7,092 nucleotides of DNA, from positions 1 through 7,092 of the forward strand of contig VBAB01000165.1 of assembly GCA_005888525.1 (NCBI GenBank), written 5' to 3'. Below the pieces are notes generated by a model. The model was given only the letters and a program-made list of their open reading frames with translations. It was not told the DNA's origin and did not search any database. Below are positions 1-4,839 of the stretch, one piece after another (position 1 is the first letter of the stretch; every line of letters starts with the position of its first letter). The translations under genes were made by a program, and so were the position numbers. This stretch comes from Alphaproteobacteria bacterium (GTDB lineage: Bacteria > Pseudomonadota > Alphaproteobacteria > Rhizobiales > Hyphomicrobiaceae).

Positions 1-423
1 CCCGTCATGCTGAAGCAGAAGTCGGGTGCGGTGGTGAACACGGCCTCGGTCGCCGGCCTCGTGGCCACGCCCGGCATGTCGGCTTATGTTGCCTCCAAGC
101 ACGCCGTGATCGGCCTGACCAAAGCCGCCGCCGGCGAGGTGGCCCGCAGCGGCGTGCGGGTCAACGCGGTCTGCCCCGGGCCGATCGACACGCGCATGAT
201 CCACTCTCCGGAAGGCCAGCTAAATCCGGCCGATCCTGCCAGCGTGGGTGCGCGATACCAGGCGGCACTTCCGATCGGGCGTTACGGCACGGCAGAGGAG
301 GTGGCCAATGTCGTGCTGTTCCTGTGCTCGGACCTCGCTGGCAACGTCACTGGCGCGCAATACGTGGTCGACGGCGGGCGCACGGCAACCGGCGGCTCGG
401 TCACCGCGATGCCGAAGAGCTGA
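1..423 (+). CDS. SDR family NAD(P)-dependent oxidoreductase, 3' part (5' end outside window)
   Basis: This is the C-terminal part of a classical short-chain dehydrogenase/reductase, 140 residues in the window of a usual total near 250. The frame is open from base 1, so the ATG at 7 is probably internal. Seen directly, numbering from base 1: NTASVAG with the catalytic Ser at residue 16; the YVASK motif with Tyr29 and Lys33; the VNAVCPGPIDT segment that follows the active site and contacts the cofactor; and the family-typical C-terminal VDGG. The Gly-rich Rossmann nucleotide-binding motif would lie upstream, so NAD versus NADP preference cannot be judged. The C-terminal tail after VDGG is Gly/Thr/Ser-rich and looks unstructured. 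The substrate cannot be inferred. The gene converges on the toxin gene at 470-766 with a 46-nt gap and no clear terminator between them. Family confidence is high. Confidence 0.93.
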   Translation, partial: PVMLKQKSGAVVNTASVAGLVATPGMSAYVASKHAVIGLTKAAAGEVARSGVRVNAVCPGPIDTRMIHSPEGQLNPADPASVGARYQAALPIGRYGTAEEVANVVLFLCSDLAGNVTGAQYVVDGGRTATGGSVTAMPKS

Positions 424-469
424 GCGAGACAGCGGGCCATAACGGTTGCCCGATCGGTCACGGGTAAAC

Positions 470-766
470 TCATAATTCCCTTGGCTTTGGCGCATCGCGC
501 CGCCCATCGCGGACGTGCACTACGACCAGTTCGTCGTCGCCGACCTGATGATAGACGAGATACGGGTAACGCGCTGTCGCGATGATCCGAACTTCGGGGA
601 GGTCGCTGTCGCGCCCGATCCCGGGAAATTCGGCAAGCGTTTCTATCGTGCGGTCGATGTCGGCACGCACATTGTCTGCGCCTTGCGGATTGCGCTCCAG
701 CAGATAGGCACGGATCTCCTCGAGATCACGGGTCGCTCGCGCAGTAAGCCGTATCCTCAGCGCCAT
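470..766 (-). CDS. ParE/RelE-superfamily toxin of a type II toxin-antitoxin pair
   Basis: A 98-residue basic protein with the ParE/RelE toxin pattern. Seen: an N-terminal strand with LTARATRDLEEI (residues 7-18) leading into helix 1; a mid-protein EFPGIGR turn (46-52); RYPYLVYH (66-73), matching the family's conserved R-x-PY-x-V-x-Y core strand; and a final strand VVHVRDGRR (82-90). The length matches ParE toxins (about 95-105 aa). ParE proteins poison DNA gyrase whereas RelE proteins cleave ribosome-bound mRNA. The absence of a strongly basic RelE-like C-terminus favours ParE, but this is inference. Its ATG lies inside the end of the upstream antitoxin-like gene, with a 10-nt overlap (shared ATGGCGCTGA), so translation is probably coupled, as is normal for such pairs. 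Co-regulation with the antitoxin from upstream is expected. Confidence 0.85.
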   Translation of the reverse strand: MALRIRLTARATRDLEEIRAYLLERNPQGADNVRADIDRTIETLAEFPGIGRDSDLPEVRIIATARYPYLVYHQVGDDELVVVHVRDGRRDAPKPREL

Positions 767-987
767 GGGCGGCGGAGAATGGCATCGACCTGCTCGTCGG
801 AGGCAAACTCTCCGCGCCTGGCCTGATCGAGCCCCTCGAGAACAGCGGCCCGATGCTCATTGGGAATAACGAATCTCTCGCTGCCGCTTGCCGCTGCGAT
901 CTGTTGGAGCACCTCGGCCGCATAAGCCTGCCGGTCTTCCGGCAGCTCCTTGATCTTCTCGACGGCGTCTTCAAGTACCTTGATCAT
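757..987 (-). CDS. Antitoxin of the ParE/RelE-type pair
   Basis: A 76-residue protein directly upstream of and overlapping the ParE-like toxin, which identifies it as the probable antitoxin. The N-terminal half (residues 1-33) is a charged, Lys/Glu-rich helix containing KELPEDRQAYAAEVL. The C-terminal half carries VLEGLDQARRGEFASDEQVDAIL (49-71), which resembles the toxin-wrapping tail found in many small proteobacterial antitoxins (GL-x-x-A-x-x-GEFASDEEV). I cannot see a clear ribbon-helix-helix or AbrB DNA-binding fold, so autoregulation is uncertain. The ATG at 987 has no good Shine-Dalgarno, which suggests translational coupling to the membrane-protein gene ending 9 nt upstream. The start is supported by the fit of the following helix. 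Assignment rests on genetic position plus the tail motif. Confidence 0.8.
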   Translation of the reverse strand: MIKVLEDAVEKIKELPEDRQAYAAEVLQQIAAASGSERFVIPNEHRAAVLEGLDQARRGEFASDEQVDAILRRPWR

Positions 988-996
988 CGAAGCAGT

Positions 997-1296
997 CTAG
1001 CACTTTCGGCCTCGCTTGGGGATTCCTGAGTCGGCCTGGCCGCTGCCCGAGGCGCCCATGACGAGTGCGGCGCCCACGAGACACCACGCCGCTATGATCA
1101 CGCCGAAGGCCGCCAGAGCCGGTGCTCCAATAACGACGCCAGCGCCCTTGGTCGCCAACGCAATGGCGAATGTCCAAAACAGCGTCGGCACGCCGATGGC
1201 AATCGCCAGTCCTGCCATCCTGTGGAGCGCAGCCCCTGTCTGGTGTGGCCAAGCGGGCAGGCGGAGGTGGAATAAAGCTGCGATTGCGATTTTCAT
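997..1296 (-). CDS. Small two-helix inner-membrane protein of unknown function
   Basis: A 99-residue hydrophobic protein that I do not recognise. Two transmembrane segments are visible, roughly residues 28-49 (AGLAIAIGVPTLFWTFAIAL) and 54-80 (VVIGAPALAAFGVIIAAWCL), separated by a short K-G-A-G turn. A basic/aromatic N-terminus and a polar Gly/Ser/Lys/Arg tail (83-99) flank them. The ATG at 1296 has an excellent Shine-Dalgarno, GGAGGG at 1304-1309, 7 nt before the start, which is the main argument that this frame rather than the overlapping ones is coding. The stop lies only 9 nt before the antitoxin start, so the three genes on this strand probably form one transcript. No signal-peptidase site is evident. 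It could be an unrelated gene that merely precedes the toxin-antitoxin pair. Confidence 0.62.
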   Translation of the reverse strand: MKIAIAALFHLRLPAWPHQTGAALHRMAGLAIAIGVPTLFWTFAIALATKGAGVVIGAPALAAFGVIIAAWCLVGAALVMGASGSGQADSGIPKRGRKC

Positions 1297-1331
1297 CCGT
1301 CAGCCCTCCGGCTATCGGCATTCGTTGCCAT
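1293..1331 (-). other. Possible 12-codon upstream ORF overlapping the membrane-protein start
   Basis: A tiny frame, MATNADSRRADG, starts at ATG 1331 and stops with a TGA that overlaps the ATG of the membrane-protein gene (ATGA at 1296-1293). The ATGA arrangement is typical of coupled translation. However, there is no good Shine-Dalgarno before the upstream ATG, and the downstream gene has its own strong one. It may be chance; coding is not established. Confidence 0.2.
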
Positions 1332-1350
1332 GTCTCAACCGAGGAGGCTA

Positions 1351-1385
1351 GGGATTTGTTCCCGGGACGGATATTCCCCAGGGAA
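1351..1385. promoter_or_regulatory. Cluster of GGGA/TTCCC half-sites, candidate operator of the membrane protein-antitoxin-toxin genes
   Basis: Within 35 bp there are five related half-sites: GGGA at 1351-1354, TTCCC at 1359-1363, GGGA at 1364-1367, TTCCC at 1374-1378 and GGGAA at 1381-1385. They form two palindromes, TCCCGGGA (1360-1367, perfect) and TTCCCCAGGGAA (1374-1385, 5 of 6 pairs), with centres 16 bp apart. The cluster sits 55-90 bp upstream of the ATG at 1296, where an operator would be expected. I see no clear -35/-10 pair, so binding by the antitoxin or another repressor is inference. Confidence 0.4.
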
Positions 1386-1394
1386 CACGGCGCG

Positions 1395-1430
1395 ACAGGC
1401 AGCCTGTTCGGTTAACGGCCCGCGCGGGCC
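1395..1430. repeat. Two adjacent palindromes
   Basis: ACAGGC-A-GCCTGT (1395-1407, 6-bp arms) is followed by the perfect 14-bp palindrome GGCCCGCGCGGGCC (1417-1430). They lie in gene-free DNA between the vapC stop and the membrane-protein promoter region. Either could form a strong stem in RNA. Neither is followed by a T-run on the minus strand, so a classical intrinsic terminator is not supported, although a terminator for vapC transcripts is possible. Confidence 0.45.
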
Positions 1431-1471
1431 ACTCGCTCAGCGACTGCGATTACACGGCCTGCAGCGGCGCC

Positions 1472-1532
1472 AAGGTTGACTGCCGGTCCCGCCATGTCCC
1501 TTGGGGGGATCGCCGACCGTGTCGCTGTTCAC
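1472..1532 (-). pseudogene. Decayed fragment of an hppA-like 3' coding end
   Basis: Read on the minus strand, this segment encodes VNSDTVGDPPK, then after one extra G, DMAGPAVNL. It aligns with the HppA C-terminal VTGDTVGDPYK-DTAGPAVNP (bases 2281-2340). By eye, 15 of 20 residues and 42 of 60 bases match. Most base differences fall at third codon positions, the mark of diverged coding DNA rather than chance. A 1-nt insertion near 1500 breaks the frame, and nothing recognisable from the final HppA transmembrane segment follows. The fragment starts at the vapC stop codon (overlap 1529-1532) and has the same orientation as the intact hppA. It is too short to be functional. It could derive from a second pyrophosphatase gene or from an old duplication of the local one. 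Confidence 0.75.
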
Positions 1533-1933
1533 GCTCTCCATAATCTCAGAGCGCTCAGGCGAGCGACACGCCGGAAGTCCTCGTCCGTCGTGAGCATCAT
1601 CAATCCGTCGCGGATGCACAGACGCGCCAACAAGGCGTCGATTGTCCCGATCTGCACGCCGCGGCGGCGGCAGTGATTGCGCAGCTCCGCCGCCTCGACA
1701 TGGTCCTGCCGATCGGGGACGACGAGCGGCAGCGCAGAGAACCGGTCGAGAATCGCCCGGCGGTCCTTCGGGCCGGAGAAGCCTTGCAGCAATTCCTGCA
1801 GGACGAGCCCCGTGGTCACGATCGTCTCGCCAGCCTCGAGCGCGTGCATGAGCGCAAGCACCGTGGCCGAAGCGGGTGGCGCGTCGCGCCGCAGCGCCAG
1901 CGACCACACGCTGGTGTCCACGAACAGGCTCAA
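1529..1933 (-). CDS. vapC: VapC-family PIN-domain ribonuclease toxin
   Basis: A 134-residue PIN-domain protein. VapC toxins are Mg2+-dependent endoribonucleases that cut tRNA or rRNA when freed from VapB. Seen: N-terminal LFVDTSVW with catalytic Asp6, Glu47 in VLQELLQG, Asp99 in IGTIDALLARL, and Asp117/Asp119 in LTTDEDF, so the full acidic quartet is present and the enzyme should be active. The chosen start is TTG at 1933, because PIN proteins begin directly with the hydrophobic strand before the first Asp, and TTG overlaps the vapB stop as TTGA (4 nt), giving coupled translation. The same frame stays open upstream to 2146, but that extension is antisense-like, lies over vapB and lacks PIN homology. 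GGAG about 11 nt upstream may be a weak ribosome site. The stop codon abuts the hppA-like fragment. It is expected to be co-transcribed with vapB. Confidence 0.92.
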   Translation of the reverse strand: MSLFVDTSVWSLALRRDAPPASATVLALMHALEAGETIVTTGLVLQELLQGFSGPKDRRAILDRFSALPLVVPDRQDHVEAAELRNHCRRRGVQIGTIDALLARLCIRDGLMMLTTDEDFRRVARLSALRLWRA

Positions 1934-2130
1934 TCGCGTTTGCGCTCCGCCTTGTAGTCGAAGCCGGTGTCCCATTCGAGCCTGCCCATGATATCGATGA
2001 GAGCCTTCTGTTGCCGGCGCGCGATGAACTCCTGCAATGCCTTGGTGACAGCGGCCTTCTTCGTGCGCTCGCCGCTGACCTTCAGCGCGCGCTCGATCAG
2101 CTCTGGGTCGATCGACAGGTTCGTGGCCAT
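1930..2130 (-). CDS. vapB: VapB-type antitoxin
   Basis: A 66-residue partner of the downstream VapC. The N-terminus NLSIDPELIERALKVSGERTKKAAVTKALQEFI (about residues 4-36) has the ribbon-helix-helix-like layout of this VapB class: a short strand, a helix, a G-x-RTK-x-x-AV turn and a second helix. The C-terminus, IMGRLEWDTGFDYKAE, resembles the toxin-neutralising tail (G-x-L-x-W-D-x-x-x-D). The ATG at 2130 is chosen because GGAG lies 8 nt upstream (2139-2142). An in-frame ATG at 2148 would add six residues (MCGALH) but has no ribosome site. VapB normally binds and inhibits VapC, and the VapBC complex represses its own promoter; a palindrome at the start codon fits such control. The downstream 4-nt overlap with vapC indicates coupled expression. 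Confidence 0.9.
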   Translation of the reverse strand: MATNLSIDPELIERALKVSGERTKKAAVTKALQEFIARRQQKALIDIMGRLEWDTGFDYKAERKRD

Positions 2131-2148
2131 GTGTAGAGCTCCACACAT
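2129..2148 (-). promoter_or_regulatory. Palindrome and RNA hairpin covering the vapB ribosome site and start
   Basis: The 20-bp sequence ATGTGTAGAGCTCCACACAT (+ strand) is palindromic at 9 of 10 pairs. It could be the VapBC operator. In the vapB transcript it would fold as an 8-bp stem with an AGCU loop. The single DNA mismatch becomes a G-U wobble, so pairing is complete in RNA. GGAG and the first two bases of the AUG would be inside the stem. The site lies at the edge of an unusually A/T-rich stretch (2141-2190) that probably contains the promoter. Confidence 0.55.
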
Positions 2149-2149
2149 A

Positions 2150-2178
2150 CGTTTACACAAAACAGCGATATCGTACAA
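2150..2178 (-). promoter_or_regulatory. Possible vapBC promoter
   Basis: On the minus strand, TTGTAC (2178-2173) is followed after 17 nt by TAAACG (2155-2150), a weak sigma70-like pair. The surrounding 2141-2190 is distinctly A/T-rich within a very GC-rich window, and an inverted GTTTAC/GTAAAC pair (2151-2156 and 2182-2187) frames it. The -10 matches poorly, so the exact hexamers are uncertain. Confidence 0.3.
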
Positions 2179-2195
2179 CTCGTAAACCAAAGGGC

Positions 2196-2211
2196 CCGCG
2201 TCGCCGCGTCG
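2196..2211. repeat. Tandem octamer CCGCGTCG x2
   Basis: Two perfect head-to-tail copies of CCGCGTCG lie between the hppA stop codon and the A/T-rich vapBC promoter region, followed by GCGCGCGC. This is the only sequence between hppA and vapBC that could mark a junction. It may also be simple slippage in GC-rich DNA. Confidence 0.6.
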
Positions 2212-2223
2212 CGCGCGCACCAC

Positions 2224-4347
2224 TCAGTGCGCCAGCACGGCGAGCAGCAGGAGCGCCACGATGTTGGTGATTTTGATCATCGGATTGACGGCCGGGCCGG
2301 CCGTATCCTTGTAGGGGTCGCCCACGGTATCGCCCGTGACCGCCGCCTTGTGCGCGTCCGAGCCCTTGCCGCCGAAGTGACCGTCCTCGATGTATTTCTT
2401 GGCGTTGTCCCAGGCGCCGCCGCCGGCCGTCATGGAGATGGCGACGAACAGACCCGTGACGATGACGCCGAGCAGCATGGCGCCGAGCGCGGCAAAGGCG
2501 TTGCCCGGGCCGGCGATCCACCTCACGACGTAGAACACCACGATCGGCGACAGCACCGGCAGCAGCGAGGGGATCATCATCTCCTTGATGGCGGCTCGGG
2601 TCAGCATGTCGACTGCGCGGGCGTAGTCGGGTTTCTCGGTCCCCTTCATGATGCCCGGTTTCTCGCGGAACTGCCGGCGCACCTCCTCCACGATCGAGGC
2701 TGCCGCGCGGCCAACGGCCGTCATGGTGATGCCGCCGAACAGGTAGGGCAGCAGGCCGCCGATGAACAGGCCGACCACCACGTAAGGGTTGGAGAGCGAG
2801 AACAGGTTGTCGACGTTGAGGCCGTAGAAGATCGAGCCGGCCTTGGCCTGGCTGATGAAGAACTTCAGGTCCTCGTTGTAGGCAGCGAACAGCACCAGCG
2901 CACCGAGGCCCGCCGACCCGATGGCGTAGCCCTTGGTCACCGCCTTGGTGGTGTTGCCGACGGCGTCGAGAGCGTCCGTGGTCTTGCGGATCTCCTTGGG
3001 CAGGCCGGCCATCTCGGCGATGCCGCCGGCGTTGTCCGTGACCGGCCCGAAGGCGTCGAGCGCCACCACGACGCCCGCCACCGACAGCATTGCGGTGACG
3101 GCAATGGCGATGCCGAACAGGCCGGCGATATTGAAGGAAGAGATGATGCCGGCGCAGATGATCAGCGCCGGCAGGGCGGTGGCTTCGAGCGAGACGGCCA
3201 GACCCTGGATGACGTTGGTGCCGTGGCCGGTCTTGGAGGCTTCGGCGATGGAGCGCACGGGGCGGTAGTTCGTGCCCGTGTAATATTCGGTCACGACGAT
3301 GATCATCGCCGTCACCACCAAGCCGACGATGCCGCACAGGTACAAATCCCAACCGGTGAAGTTGGCGCCCCGCGCGGCGAAGACCGTGCCGAAGCCGAGC
3401 AGCCGGTCGGTCACGGGCCACAAAGCGGCGATCGACAGCACGCCGGTGGCGATGAAGCCCTTGTAGAGCGCGCCCATGATGGACTGGTTGGCGCCGAGGC
3501 GGACGAAGAAGGTGCCGATGATCGATGCCACCACGCCCACCGCGCACACGGCAAGCGGATAGAGCATCAGATTGGCGACGACCGGCTGGCCGCTGAAGTA
3601 GATGGCGGCCAGCACCATGGTGGCGACCACGGTCACCGCGTAGGTCTCGAACAGGTCGGCCGCCATGCCGGCGCAGTCGCCGACGTTGTCGCCGACGTTG
3701 TCGGCGATGGTGGCTGGGTTGCGCGGGTCATCCTCGGGGATGCCGGCCTCGACCTTGCCGACGAGGTCACCGCCGACGTCGGCGCCCTTGGTGAAGATGC
3801 CGCCGCCGAGACGGGCGAAGATGGAGATGAGAGAGGCGCCGAAGCCGAGCGCCACCAGCGAGTCGACGACTGTCCGCCCGGTCGCCGGCAGCCCCAAACC
3901 GACCGTCAGGATGGAGTAGTAGACGGCCACACCCAGCAGCGCGAGGCCGGCCACCAGCATTCCCGTCACGGCGCCGGCGCGGAAGGCCATGGAGAGCCCC
4001 TCCGCGAGCGAGCGGGTGGAGGCTTGCGCCGTGCGCACGTTGGCGCGCACGGAGACGAGCATTCCAACGAAGCCTGCGGTGCCCGACAGCACTGCGCCGA
4101 TCAGGAAGCCCACGGCAACCAGCAAGCCGAGCAGATACCAGACGATGGCGAAGATCACGGCACCGGCAACGGCGATCGTGGAGTATTGCCGGGCCAAATA
4201 GGCCTGCGCGCCCTCCTGGATGGCGGCGGCAATCTCCTGCATGCGCGGCGTGCCGGCGTCGGAGGCCATCACCGCGCGCACCGTCAAGGCGCCATAGACG
4301 AGCGAGAGCAACCCGCAACCGATGATTGCCCACATCACGAGACCCAT
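2224..4347 (-). CDS. hppA: Membrane-bound H+-translocating pyrophosphatase, K+-independent type
   Basis: A 707-residue integral membrane protein of the usual length for bacterial H+-PPases (about 670-720), expected to have about 16 transmembrane helices. It hydrolyses pyrophosphate and pumps protons across the inner membrane, or runs in reverse as a PPi synthase. Seen: the substrate-binding motif DVGGDLVGKVE (190-200) preceded by GGGIFTKGA; DNVGDNVGD (216-224); DNAGGIAEM (438-446); and the C-terminal cytosolic segment DNAKKYIEDG...GDTVGDPYKDTAGPAVNP (647-689), all with acidic residues intact. GNTTKAVTKG (464-473) has Lys468 and Thr471 at the positions that mark K+-independent enzymes (Ala in K+-dependent ones). 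The ATG at 4347 is chosen over the frame's further 18 upstream codons because a GGGGGGAAA ribosome site lies just before it and MGLVMWAIIG begins the first helix. The C-terminus is complete. Confidence 0.97.
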   Translation of the reverse strand: MGLVMWAIIGCGLLSLVYGALTVRAVMASDAGTPRMQEIAAAIQEGAQAYLARQYSTIAVAGAVIFAIVWYLLGLLVAVGFLIGAVLSGTAGFVGMLVSVRANVRTAQASTRSLAEGLSMAFRAGAVTGMLVAGLALLGVAVYYSILTVGLGLPATGRTVVDSLVALGFGASLISIFARLGGGIFTKGADVGGDLVGKVEAGIPEDDPRNPATIADNVGDNVGDCAGMAADLFETYAVTVVATMVLAAIYFSGQPVVANLMLYPLAVCAVGVVASIIGTFFVRLGANQSIMGALYKGFIATGVLSIAALWPVTDRLLGFGTVFAARGANFTGWDLYLCGIVGLVVTAMIIVVTEYYTGTNYRPVRSIAEASKTGHGTNVIQGLAVSLEATALPALIICAGIISSFNIAGLFGIAIAVTAMLSVAGVVVALDAFGPVTDNAGGIAEMAGLPKEIRKTTDALDAVGNTTKAVTKGYAIGSAGLGALVLFAAYNEDLKFFISQAKAGSIFYGLNVDNLFSLSNPYVVVGLFIGGLLPYLFGGITMTAVGRAAASIVEEVRRQFREKPGIMKGTEKPDYARAVDMLTRAAIKEMMIPSLLPVLSPIVVFYVVRWIAGPGNAFAALGAMLLGVIVTGLFVAISMTAGGGAWDNAKKYIEDGHFGGKGSDAHKAAVTGDTVGDPYKDTAGPAVNPMIKITNIVALLLLAVLAH

Positions 4348-4429
4348 CGCCGTTTCCCCCCGAAAAGACCACACTTTGGAGACAGGCGAGCGCGGCCACA
4401 CGCGAGCGTGCGCCGCTGCCGTCTCGAAA

Positions 4430-4445
4430 GGCTCGCTACCGAGCC
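4430..4445. repeat. 6-bp GC-rich hairpin in the hppA upstream region
   Basis: GGCTCG-ctac-CGAGCC forms a 6-bp perfect stem with a 4-nt loop. On the minus strand it is followed by TTTCG, so it is a poor terminator or leader hairpin about 80-100 nt upstream of the hppA start. No function can be assigned. Confidence 0.4.
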
Positions 4446-4721
4446 AGAATCGCGGCGGACCATGCCAAATGTGCGGCTCCCTTGCAACATGGGCACATCG
4501 TCACAACAACTTTGGGCCGTGGACGGCGGGAAAAGGCTAGAAGCCCGTCCATTGCCGAATCGAGCTCCCGTCCCCTCACACCCTGCCCGCCGTGCCGACC
4601 GGCATCTGCGTCGGGCTGGCTCCTGCACGAGCGGCTGAGCCAGCACGGGCTCTACCGTGCATGCCACGCATTGCTCGTGGTGACGGCCTCAAGCGGCTTT
4701 GGGACGAGGTGCAGGGCCTTT

Positions 4722-4752
4722 TTGTGAGCACCGAAGCGGATCCATATCTAAT
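4722..4752 (+). promoter_or_regulatory. Possible sigma70-like promoter of the MFS gene
   Basis: TTGTGA (4722-4727) is followed by A/T-rich CATATCTAAT, giving either TATCTA (4745-4750, 17-nt spacer) or TCTAAT (4747-4752, 19-nt spacer) as -10. It lies about 90 nt upstream of the ATG at 4840, in one of the few A/T-rich patches in the spacer. Confidence 0.35.
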
Positions 4753-4755
4753 CAA

Positions 4756-4795
4756 TTGCAGCGACAAGCGCCCTGCAAAGTGATAGGCGCTGCAA
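4756..4795. promoter_or_regulatory. TTGCAG/CTGCAA repeats, candidate operator of the MFS gene
   Basis: TTGCAG (4756-4761) is matched in inverted orientation by CTGCAA at 4773-4778 and again at 4790-4795; the two CTGCAA copies are 17 bp apart. An AGCGCC/GGCGCT inverted pair (4767-4772, 4786-4791) is interleaved. The block sits just downstream of the possible -10, a normal place for a repressor site. No regulator gene is present in the window to pair with it. Confidence 0.3.
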
Positions 4796-4839
4796 GCCTC
4801 GCGCTTGCACCGAGCAACTCTTGGAAGTCGATATTGACC

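Larger units (their letters stand above)
1297..1528. other. Gene-poor spacer between vapC and the membrane-protein gene
   Basis: I see no convincing gene in this 232-bp stretch. It holds the Shine-Dalgarno of the membrane-protein gene, the GGGA/TTCCC half-site cluster, two adjacent palindromes and most of the hppA-like fragment. Overlapping open frames on both strands show no recognisable protein pattern and no good start sites. Confidence 0.7.
4348..4839. other. Divergent intergenic region between hppA and the MFS gene
   Basis: This stretch of about 490 bp must carry the promoters of both divergent genes. I find no convincing gene. The frames that cross it show no family pattern and no good start sites. 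Visible elements: the hppA ribosome site at its left edge; a GGCTCG-ctac-CGAGCC hairpin (4430-4445); a GGACGG/CCGTCC inverted repeat (4521-4526 and 4545-4550) enclosing GGCT-aga-AGCC; a T-run after GGCC at 4717-4723; a possible promoter at 4722-4752; and TTGCAG/CTGCAA repeats at 4756-4795. An unrecognised small RNA in 4450-4720 cannot be excluded. Confidence 0.6.

Noticed and set aside
447..466. Possible terminator hairpin TGCCCG/CGGGTA between the SDR and toxin genes
   Set aside because: The stem is only six pairs including a G-U, the loop is 8 nt, and no T-run follows in either direction.
1437..1907. A 156-codon minus-strand frame over vapC and the spacer
   Set aside because: Its first part is vapC out of frame. 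Only the short end with DTVGDPPK is meaningful, and that is reported as the hppA-like fragment.
2153..3547. A 464-codon minus-strand frame overlapping hppA
   Set aside because: Arg/His/Gly-rich out-of-frame shadow of hppA with no family resemblance.
4459..4490. TTTGGCATGG on the minus strand upstream of hppA as a sigma54 -24 element
   Set aside because: No TTGC-like -12 element occurs at the required spacing.
2227..4638. A stop-free + strand frame of 803 codons opposite hppA
   Set aside because: It is rich in His, Asp and Gly with no domain pattern, as expected for the antisense of a GC-rich gene; the opposite strand carries an unmistakable, complete HppA.
4335..4667. A 110-codon minus-strand frame upstream of hppA
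   Set aside because: It runs into the hppA start in another frame, is Arg/Ser-rich without motifs, and has no ribosome site.
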